From assembly GCA_013696425.1 (NCBI GenBank), contig JACCYP010000051.1:1-6342 (forward strand): DNA of 6,342 nt. Direction: 5' to 3'. Under the pieces are notes generated by a model that worked only from the letters and a program-made list of their open reading frames with translations, did no database searches and had not been told where the DNA came from. This DNA comes from Thermoleophilaceae bacterium (GTDB taxonomy: Bacteria; Actinomycetota; Thermoleophilia; Solirubrobacterales; Thermoleophilaceae). Positions 1-5,205 of the stretch are shown here, piece by piece. Position numbers and translations under genes: made by a program. Numbering within the stretch: the first letter of the stretch is position 1; the number at the start of each line of letters is the position of its first letter.

Positions 1-35
1 AGCCGACCCTGCTGGACACGAACCTCGAGCCTTAG
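1..35 (+). CDS. Possible C-terminal tail of a convergent gene (partial)
   Basis: The frame beginning at base 3 reads PTLLDTNLEP and stops at TAG (33-35). Nine of the ten codons end in G or C, as in the real genes of this window. The TAG overlaps the TAA stop (32-34, opposite strand) of the glycosyltransferase, so the two genes would converge with stops overlapping by two bases. Ten codons are too few to identify a family, and a chance open frame is possible. The product cannot be named from this window. Confidence 0.33.
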   Translation, partial: PTLLDTNLEP

Positions 36-1012
36 GCCACCGCCTCGCGCAGAGCCGCGGCGGTGCGCTCGGGCGCGTACTCGCGCAGCCGCTCCCGGCC
101 GCGGCGAGCCAGCTCCGCGCGCAGCTCCCCGTCACGGGCGGCGAGGTCCACGAGCTCCGCCACGACGGCGAGATCCTCGCCGTCGGTCCAGAGCACGGCG
201 TCGCCGCCCACCTCGGGCATCCCTCCCACCGGCCGGGCCACGACCGGCACGCCGAAGTGGAATGCCTCGAGCAGCGGCACGCAGAAGCCCTCGTGCTCGG
301 AGAGCGAGAGGAAAACGGACGCCCCGCGGTACGCCGCGTTCAGCTCCTCCTGGGCGATCGCGCCGCGAAGGGGCATGCCGAGCGACTCGCCGTAGGCGGG
401 CGAGAGCGGCTCCCCCACCATGTCCAGGCGCGCATCCGGCGCGCGCTCGGAGCGCCACAGCTCGAACGTGCGCTTCACGAGGTCGGGGCGCTTGTGGGGC
501 ACCACCCGCCCGACGCACAGGAGCGCCGGCGGCTGCGCGGGCGCCTCCTCCCCGGGCGGCCCGAGCCGTTGCGGATCGAACAGCACCGGCACCACGCACA
601 CCTCGCGCGCACCGGCCGCGCGCAGCTCGGCGGCGTTGTACTCCGACACGGCTATCGCCACGTCGACCGCCTGCGCATAGCGGGGCAGGTGATCGCGCCC
701 GAGCGCGCACAGCGTGGCCACGTGCGGATGGTGGGCCCACAGGTAACGGGCGGGCGTGACGTTGTGGTAGACGAGCGCCGTGCGCTGGGGCAGCTCGAGG
801 AGCGGCTCGAGCTTCGGCGCGTACGCGGAGTAGTGGATGAGGAGGGTGTCGTCGGGCCCCGGCTCGAGGCGCGACAGCGGCTCGACCGCGGCCTTCAGGC
901 GCGGCTCGATGGCCGCGGCGTGGATGTCGCCGCCGAGCAGCTCGCGGTAGGCGAGCGCCTGGCTCGTGATCGCGTCGAACGGCCCGGCCCCGCTCAGGAC
1001 CTGCCGGATCAA
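32..1012 (-). CDS. GT4-family glycosyltransferase (GT-B fold)
   Basis: A 326-residue cytoplasmic or membrane-associated glycosyltransferase that probably transfers a sugar from a nucleotide-sugar donor to a growing lipid-linked surface glycan. The N-terminal acceptor half (about residues 1-165) includes the stretch GPFDAITSQALAYRE, the segment LLIHYSAY (57-64) and YHNVTPA (82-88), all familiar from polysaccharide-cluster GT4 enzymes. The C-terminal half has the donor-site segment CVGRVVPHKRPD and the GT4 EX7E motif, E241 to E249 in EHEGFCVPLLEA. The start is taken as TTG at 1012-1010, because it overlaps the upstream gene's TGA in a TTGA junction and the conserved N-terminus begins right there; the frame stays open further upstream, but that part is antisense-like Arg/Ala/Pro sequence. 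No ATG or GTG lies at the N-terminus. Donor, acceptor and linkage cannot be read from the sequence. It is the last gene of the export operon. Confidence 0.93.
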   Translation of the reverse strand: MIRQVLSGAGPFDAITSQALAYRELLGGDIHAAAIEPRLKAAVEPLSRLEPGPDDTLLIHYSAYAPKLEPLLELPQRTALVYHNVTPARYLWAHHPHVATLCALGRDHLPRYAQAVDVAIAVSEYNAAELRAAGAREVCVVPVLFDPQRLGPPGEEAPAQPPALLCVGRVVPHKRPDLVKRTFELWRSERAPDARLDMVGEPLSPAYGESLGMPLRGAIAQEELNAAYRGASVFLSLSEHEGFCVPLLEAFHFGVPVVARPVGGMPEVGGDAVLWTDGEDLAVVAELVDLAARDGELRAELARRGRERLREYAPERTAAALREAVA

Positions 1013-1344
1013 GGGCGCCGGCGCTCTTCTTCGAGCTTCTCGAGGTACGACAGGACCGCCACGTTGAAGCGCGTCTGCTGCGCCTCGAGCTCGGTCGTGT
1101 ACTGGCGCAGCAGCCGCAGGATCAGGCGCTTCATGCCGGTGATGGGTGCGCCGCCGGGGCGGGTCGAGTAGACGAGGTCGTGGTCGACCTCGATCAGCGC
1201 CCACTCGCGCAGCTGCTCCATCGTCGGGCGCTCCCCGGCCTCGGGCGCGGGACCCGCCTGCGTCTCGGAGGCCGGGTAGCCGCCCGCGGCGCGGCGCTCG
1301 GCCACCCGCCTGCGGGCCTCCTCCAGGGCGTCCTCGGGCTTCAC
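1009..1344 (-). CDS. Small protein of unknown function in the polysaccharide export operon
   Basis: A 111-residue soluble-looking protein with no signal peptide and no convincing membrane span. Residues 4-18 are a charged Glu/Arg helix. Residues 24-40 are a Pro/Ala/Glu linker. A conserved-looking core follows with WALIEVDHDLVYSTRP (48-63), a basic amphipathic helix KRLILRLLRQY (72-82), then QQTRFNVAVLSYLEKLEEE (89-107), likely a coiled-coil helix. The QQxxFNxAV pattern recalls a short helical module that I remember at the N-terminus of methyltransferases and glycosyltransferases in O-antigen clusters, here as a separate protein. The GTG start (1344-1342) overlaps the ATPase stop as GTGA and is preceded by a good ribosome site. 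Its stop overlaps the glycosyltransferase start as TTGA, so it is probably made in a fixed ratio with both neighbours. It may be a membrane-surface adaptor or glycosyltransferase partner, but that role is only inferred. Confidence 0.86.
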   Translation of the reverse strand: MKPEDALEEARRRVAERRAAGGYPASETQAGPAPEAGERPTMEQLREWALIEVDHDLVYSTRPGGAPITGMKRLILRLLRQYTTELEAQQTRFNVAVLSYLEKLEEERRRP

Positions 1345-2534
1345 GAGCGCAGCGCCTCCTCGGGCGAGCTGCGCCCACCCACGGTCCAGGTGCCGCGCAG
1401 GTCCACGAGACCCTCGCCGTCGGAGGTCTGCGCGATCGAGAAGCGGGCGATCCGGTCGAGCACCTGCGGAGCATCCTGGTCGTAGGCGCCGACGGCCAGG
1501 TCGTAGTCGCCCCCGAGCATCGCCAGGCGCGGCACCTCGAACTCGATCTCGGCCCCCTCGCGGATCTCCCCGGCGGTGGTGTCGGTGCGAAATGCGGTCT
1601 CGCCGCGGGAGTCGCGCACCTCGATCGCAACCACCGCGCGGTCGGCAGGCGTGCGCGCGTGCAGCTTCAGCGCAACCGTCATCGACTCGCCGCTGCGGAA
1701 CATGTGCCGGGCCGCGCCACCGGAGTCGCGCAGCTCGAGGCCGGTCACCTCGAGCTCGCCGCGGCTCGCGCGCAGCTTCTCGCGCGGTGCCTCGGCGCCC
1801 AGCAGCCGGTGGTAGAAGAGCAATGCGTCGGCGGTGTCGCCGTCGAAGGCCACGCGCCCACCGTCGAGCACCACCACGCGCTGGCACACACGCTCGATCG
1901 CGGTCGGGTCGTGGGACACGAGCACGAGCGTCGCGCCGGCCGCCATCTGCTCGGAGATCCGCTTGAGGCACTTGCGCTGGAAGGACTCGTCGCCGACGGC
2001 GAGGATCTCGTCGATCAGGAGCACGTGCGCGTCGAGGTGGGCGACGATCGAGAAGCCGAGGCGCAGGTACATGCCGGCCGAGTAGGCCTTCACGGGCACG
2101 TCGATGAAGTCGCCGAGCTCCGAGAACGCGACGATCTCGTCCACGCGCGCCTCGATCTCCCCGCGCTCGAATCCGTGCAGGGCGCCGTTCAGGAGGATGT
2201 TCTCGCGGCCGGTGAAGTCCTCGCCGAAGCCGGCGCCGAGCTCGAGCAGCGACACCGTGCGCCCGCCGCATTCGGCGCGGCCGGAGTCGAGCGGCACGAT
2301 GCCCGCGAGGCAGCGCAGCGTGGAGGTCTTGCCGGCGCCGTTGCGCCCGACCATCCCGACGGCCTCGCCCGGCTCGACGTGGAGGCACACCTCGCGCAGC
2401 GCGTCGATGCGCGACGCGCCGGCCTCGTTCCCGCGGCGCACGAACAGCTCCTTGAGCGTCCTCGAGCGCTCGTGGCGCAGCGCGAAGGAGCGCGTGGCGT
2501 TATCGAGAACGATCTCGCCGGGGCGGAGGCTCAC
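1341..2534 (-). CDS. wzt: Polysaccharide ABC exporter ATPase with C-terminal glycan-binding domain (Wzt-like)
   Basis: A 397-residue ATPase that powers export of lipid-linked polysaccharide across the cytoplasmic membrane with the permease encoded just upstream. The nucleotide-binding domain (about residues 5-250) has Walker A GRNGAGKTS (63-71), the LLELGAGF segment (96-103) typical of the Wzt group, a variant signature YSAGMYLRLGF (151-161), Walker B LLIDEILAVGDE (172-183) and the H-loop SHD (207-209). The N-terminal segment before Walker A, with RTLKELFVRR (25-34), is also typical of this group. Residues from about 258 to the end form a beta-rich region matching the Wzt C-terminal carbohydrate-binding domain, which in studied systems recognises the modified end of the polymer. 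The GTG start (2534-2532) overlaps the permease stop as GTGA; the frame extends upstream but runs antisense to permease coding sequence. No methyltransferase or kinase that would make a capping group is present in the window. Confidence 0.95.
   Translation of the reverse strand: MSLRPGEIVLDNATRSFALRHERSRTLKELFVRRGNEAGASRIDALREVCLHVEPGEAVGMVGRNGAGKTSTLRCLAGIVPLDSGRAECGGRTVSLLELGAGFGEDFTGRENILLNGALHGFERGEIEARVDEIVAFSELGDFIDVPVKAYSAGMYLRLGFSIVAHLDAHVLLIDEILAVGDESFQRKCLKRISEQMAAGATLVLVSHDPTAIERVCQRVVVLDGGRVAFDGDTADALLFYHRLLGAEAPREKLRASRGELEVTGLELRDSGGAARHMFRSGESMTVALKLHARTPADRAVVAIEVRDSRGETAFRTDTTAGEIREGAEIEFEVPRLAMLGGDYDLAVGAYDQDAPQVLDRIARFSIAQTSDGEGLVDLRGTWTVGGRSSPEEALRS
1355..1361 (-). promoter_or_regulatory. 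Ribosome binding site for the 111-residue protein
   Basis: The minus strand reads GAGGAGG here, ten bases before the GTG at 1344-1342. It lies inside the last codons of the ATPase gene and supports choosing that GTG over internal starts. Confidence 0.6.
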
Positions 2535-3307
2535 AGAACCACCGCCAGGTCGCGCTCCATCCGCCGGAACACGACGACGCCGATGGCGAGGGCGATCAGC
2601 CCGGCGCCGAGCATGTAGAGCAGCGTGCCGGTGCTCGGCGCCTGGCCCGAATAGATCACGTCGCGCAGGCCGCGCACGAAGGGCGCGAGCGGGTTGGCCC
2701 ACTCGAGCAGGTCGCCGGCCCATCGGTGGTCGGACACGCCGGGGAGGTCCTCAACCCGGAAGAAGATCGGCGTGATGAAGAACCACGGGAGCAGCGCCGC
2801 GGCGAGCACCGGCTCGACGTCGCGGTAGTGCGCATGGAGCACAGAGGCCACCATCGAGAAGCCGAGCACGAGGCAGAAGAGCAGGGCGACGATGAGCGGC
2901 ACGAGCATCAGGGCGGGGTCGAGCGTGCCGCGCACCGCGAGCGCCACCGGGATCACGAGCACGAGCATCACCAGGAAGGTGATCAGCTGGACGGCGGCCA
3001 CCGAGGCCGGGATCGCCTCGCGCGGGAAGCGCACCTTGCGCACGAGCGGGGCATTCAGGACGAGGGATGGCGCCGCGGCGAGCATCGCCTGGGCGAAGAA
3101 CACCCACACGATCAGCCCGACGATTAGGAACAGCGGGTAGTCGGGTATGTCCACGACCCGCCATAGAACGGAGAAGACGAGTGCGTAAGCACCCATCAGC
3201 ACCAGGGGGTTCACGAGGTACCAGAGGACGCCGAGGGCCGAGCCCTTGTACTTCTGGCGCAGCTCCCGGCGCACCATCTGCTCGAACAGGAAGCGGTAGC
3301 GCAGCAC
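2531..3307 (-). CDS. wzm: Polysaccharide ABC exporter permease (Wzm-like, ABC-2 type)
   Basis: A 258-residue integral membrane protein that, as a dimer with the Wzt-like ATPase, forms the channel exporting undecaprenyl-linked polysaccharide. The cytoplasmic N-terminus carries RRELRQKYKGSALGVLW (13-29), the amphipathic interface helix typical of the family. Membrane spans lie roughly at 31-50, 59-80, 100-125, 131-160, 167-180 and 230-248. The segment LVRKVRFPREAIP (88-100) matches the conserved FPRE loop of this family. Length is normal (family about 255-275). The start is GTG at 3307-3305; ATG at codon 11 is possible but would remove part of the N-terminal helix. No clear Shine-Dalgarno sequence precedes the GTG, and a -10-like hexamer lies 8 bases before it, so the gene could be read from a leaderless mRNA. 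It is the first gene of the four-gene unit and lies 201 bases after the sugar transferase stop. Confidence 0.95.
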   Translation of the reverse strand: MLRYRFLFEQMVRRELRQKYKGSALGVLWYLVNPLVLMGAYALVFSVLWRVVDIPDYPLFLIVGLIVWVFFAQAMLAAAPSLVLNAPLVRKVRFPREAIPASVAAVQLITFLVMLVLVIPVALAVRGTLDPALMLVPLIVALLFCLVLGFSMVASVLHAHYRDVEPVLAAALLPWFFITPIFFRVEDLPGVSDHRWAGDLLEWANPLAPFVRGLRDVIYSGQAPSTGTLLYMLGAGLIALAIGVVVFRRMERDLAVVL

Positions 3308-3456
3308 TGCTGGCGAGGATAGGGGCCGCGAGCCTGCTGATCGCCCTCTTGGCCGTCCCGCAAGCGCTCGCCCAGAGCAATGCGACCGCCTACACGGCGA
3401 ACCTCGACGGCGACGCGGCGCTCGATCACTACGTGCGCTACTCGACGAAGCTGTAG
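3301..3456 (+). pseudogene. Signal-peptide-like reading frame lacking a start codon; possible gene remnant
   Basis: In this plus-strand frame the translation reads like a secretion signal: one Arg, a hydrophobic core IGAASLLIALLAV, then PQALAQS with an Ala-x-Ala cleavage site, followed by about 27 residues including NLDGDAALDHYVRYSTKL and a TAG stop (3454-3456). Most codons end in G or C, as expected for coding DNA here. No ATG, GTG or TTG stands at the expected N-terminus. The nearest candidates are CTG at 3307 and 3310, and farther upstream the frame is only antisense to the permease gene. It could be the 5'-truncated remnant of a secreted-protein gene left when the cluster formed, a tiny secreted peptide with an unusual start, or chance. 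The DGDxxLD run loosely recalls calcium-binding Asp-rich loops, but it is too short to assign. Confidence 0.3.
3316..3321 (-). promoter_or_regulatory. Possible -10 element of the export operon (leaderless start)
   Basis: The minus strand reads TATCCT, fitting TANNNT, with 8 bases before the permease GTG. At that distance transcription would begin at or next to the start codon, which would explain the absence of a ribosome site. No good -35 hexamer is seen 16-19 bases upstream (the 17-base position reads GCGATC), so this is a weak call. Confidence 0.25.
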
Positions 3457-3508
3457 AAGCGCCCGGCGGGTCGGGGGCAGACGAACTAGCGCGAGCTGGG
3501 GCGGGCGG

Positions 3509-5023
3509 CTACCAGGCGCCCTTGGAGCTGATCACCGCGGGGATCGTCTTCATCAGGATCGAGAGGTCGAGGAACACCGACCAGCGCTCGAGGTAGAGGA
3601 AGTCGAGGCGCACGAGCTCGTCGAAGTCGAGCTCGCTGCGGCCGGAGACCTGCCACAGGCCGGTCATGCCGGGCAGCACGAGGTAGCGCTTGCGGTGCCA
3701 CTCCTCGAGCTTGTCGAAGTCGCGCTGGGTCAGCGGGCGCGGGCCCACGAGCGACATCTCGCCGCGCAGCACGTTGAAGAGCTGGGGCAGCTCGTCGATC
3801 GACCAGCGGCGCAGGAACCGCCCGACCGGGGTCACGCGCGGGTCGTCCTTTATCTTGAAGATCGCGCCGCCGGCCTCGTTCATCGCCTCGAGCTCGTGCT
3901 GATCGCGCTCGGATCCCTCGTACATCGTGCGGAACTTGAAGCAGGCGAAGGGCTCGCCGCCGATGCCGGGGCGCATCGAGCGGAAGGCGACCGAACCGCG
4001 GCTCGTGAACCGAACGAGCGCAGCGGCGGTGAGGAGCACCGGGCTCAGGACGAGGATCAGGAACACCGACCCGGCGATGTCGAACACGCGCTTGGTGATG
4101 AAGTCGACGCCGTCGAAGACCGGCGGCTTCAGCTCGAACAGCGGAAGCGTCTGGCCGGGCACGAACTCGACCCGGTCCATGAGGATCTCCATCGTCGAGG
4201 GCGCGACGCGCACACGCACGCCGTGGTCGTGGCAGGTGTCCACGAGCACAACGGCCTGCTCCTGCGGGAAGGCGGGGTCGGCGATCAGCACCTCGTCGAT
4301 CTCGCCGAAGTGGTTCGCGATGTCGCTCACCGGGCCGAAGTCGCGCATGCCGTGCTCGTCACCGAGCGGGGTGAGCGAGCTGTAGCCGACGGGCTCTACG
4401 CCCGAGCCCTTGAGCGCGTGGGCGGTGGCCTCGATCTGCGCGCCGCTGCCGACGAGCATCGCGCGGCGGTGATAGCCGGCCGCGCGCAGCACGGCGCCGG
4501 TGATCCGGTCGAACCCGACGCGCACCAGCGAGACGTAGAGCAGCGAGAAGAACAGCGACCCGTAGAAGATGTAGTAGCTCGAGAACTCGCCACCGACCAC
4601 GACGCCGTAGATCAGCGAGACGAGCGCCACCTGGAACAGCGCGCCGACGATCTTCGAGAAGCCGGGCCGCACCGCGCGATCGGCGTAGAGGTCGGCGTTC
4701 GCGAACAGCAAAAAGGTGACGAGGAACGCGAGCGGCGCGAACTCCTGGGCCTGGTCGAAGGAGAGCGCGACGTCCGACTGGCCGCGCACGACGGCCTTGA
4801 ACTCGAGCGCCGTCCAGATGGCGGCGTAGATCGCAACGAAGTCGAGCAGCACCAGCGCGCCCATCCGCGCGAGCCGCCGAGCGGTCTCGAGGCGCAGGAT
4901 GAGAGCGAGGCCGGTGGGGCGCCTCTGACGGACATCCTTGCTGGGGAGCGGCACCCCGCCGTCCGCGGGCTCGACCTCACGTAGCTCGTTGAGGAGACCT
5001 TCTGCCATTCGAATTCCAGCCAT
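3509..5023 (-). CDS. Polyprenyl-phosphate sugar-1-phosphate transferase (WbaP/EpsE-like initiating enzyme)
   Basis: A 504-residue membrane enzyme that transfers a sugar-1-phosphate from a nucleotide-sugar to undecaprenyl phosphate, the first step of surface polysaccharide assembly. Four N-terminal membrane helices lie near 52-73, 96-113, 123-143 and 150-170. A Rossmann-like cytoplasmic domain follows (about 185-300, starting RRAMLVGSGAQ). The C-terminal catalytic domain (bacterial sugar transferase family) starts at TKRVFDIAGS (310-319), has a re-entrant hydrophobic helix (317-338), then FKFRTM (362-367), DPRVTPVGRFLRRWSIDELPQ with the catalytic Asp410-Glu411 pair, GEMSLVGPRP (421-430) and PGMTGLWQVSGRS (451-463). 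All hallmark residues are present and length is normal, so it should be active. The start is ATG at 5023-5021; a second in-frame ATG at 5008-5006 has GGA about 6 bases before it and is nearly as plausible. The frame upstream of 5023 looks non-coding. The sugar used is not predictable. It is divergent from the sigma-factor gene and upstream of the export operon on the same strand. Confidence 0.95.
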   Translation of the reverse strand: MAGIRMAEGLLNELREVEPADGGVPLPSKDVRQRRPTGLALILRLETARRLARMGALVLLDFVAIYAAIWTALEFKAVVRGQSDVALSFDQAQEFAPLAFLVTFLLFANADLYADRAVRPGFSKIVGALFQVALVSLIYGVVVGGEFSSYYIFYGSLFFSLLYVSLVRVGFDRITGAVLRAAGYHRRAMLVGSGAQIEATAHALKGSGVEPVGYSSLTPLGDEHGMRDFGPVSDIANHFGEIDEVLIADPAFPQEQAVVLVDTCHDHGVRVRVAPSTMEILMDRVEFVPGQTLPLFELKPPVFDGVDFITKRVFDIAGSVFLILVLSPVLLTAAALVRFTSRGSVAFRSMRPGIGGEPFACFKFRTMYEGSERDQHELEAMNEAGGAIFKIKDDPRVTPVGRFLRRWSIDELPQLFNVLRGEMSLVGPRPLTQRDFDKLEEWHRKRYLVLPGMTGLWQVSGRSELDFDELVRLDFLYLERWSVFLDLSILMKTIPAVISSKGAW

Positions 5024-5123
5024 TGCCCTTAAACAACAGGACAACCGGCCAAGCGTACCGGCGTGACGCACGGCCGACTCTGGTGCGACGCGGCGCTTGC
5101 AGAGCCGCTGTGCAGCCGAAAAA

Positions 5124-5142
5124 CCCGCAAATAGCGAGCGGG
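5124..5142. repeat. Inverted repeat, 5-bp arms with 9-base spacer
   Basis: CCCGC at 5124-5128 pairs with GCGGG at 5138-5142. It could be an operator or weak hairpin upstream of the sigma-factor gene, but arms this short and GC-rich can arise by chance here. Confidence 0.2.
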
Positions 5143-5167
5143 ACCTGCGCACGCGAGCCGCTAGGGG

Positions 5168-5180
5168 GGCGAATATCGCC
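5168..5180. repeat. Perfect inverted repeat GGCGA-ATA-TCGCC, possible operator
   Basis: Arms GGCGA and TCGCC flank a 3-base AT centre, ending 13 bases before the ribosome site and 25 bases before the ATG of the sigma-factor gene. The position suits a repressor site, an autoregulatory element or a small mRNA hairpin. No second copy was noticed in the window. Confidence 0.3.
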
Positions 5181-5193
5181 ACGCCAAGAGCTT

Positions 5194-5200
5194 GGGAGGG
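5194..5200 (+). promoter_or_regulatory. Ribosome binding site of the sigma-factor gene
   Basis: GGGAGGG sits 5 bases before the ATG at 5206. It is among the strongest Shine-Dalgarno-like sequences in the window and fixes the start. Confidence 0.75.
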
Positions 5201-5205
5201 CTCTC

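Larger units (their letters stand above)
5024..5205. promoter_or_regulatory. Divergent intergenic region between sugar transferase and sigma-factor genes
   Basis: This 182-base region should hold the promoters of both flanking genes. It includes AT-richer patches (5026-5036 and 5119-5133) unusual for this DNA. On the minus strand TACGCT, about 30 bases before the ATG at 5023, fits a TANNNT -10, but the hexamer 17 bases upstream is a poor -35. On the plus strand GAATAT at 5171-5176 is a weak -10 candidate, again without a good -35. No promoter is called firmly. Confidence 0.55.

Noticed and set aside
257..1171. Plus-strand frame (304 codons) opposite the glycosyltransferase
   Set aside because: It is antisense to the GT4 gene, Arg/His-rich, without motifs.
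1013..1630. N-terminal extension of the glycosyltransferase up to 1630
   Set aside because: It overlaps the small protein and the ATPase in another frame and is Arg/Ala/Pro-rich; the conserved domain begins at the TTG at 1012.
1146..2618. Long plus-strand frame (490 codons) opposite the Wzt-like ATPase
   Set aside because: It mirrors the ATPase gene and shows no recognisable domain or ribosome site.
3457..3508. Possible terminator after the sugar transferase gene
   Set aside because: CCCGgCGGG at 3462-3470 is symmetric but cannot form a proper loop, and no T-run follows on either strand.
3380..4984. Long plus-strand frame (534 codons) opposite the sugar transferase
   Set aside because: It is antisense to a gene with every sugar-transferase hallmark; its translation is the His/Glu/Arg-rich low-information sequence typical of opposite-strand frames in GC-rich DNA.
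5024..5182. N-terminal extension of the sugar transferase up to 5182
   Set aside because: The frame is open but reads as Arg/Cys/Ala-rich sequence unlike a family N-terminus and would consume most of the divergent promoter region.
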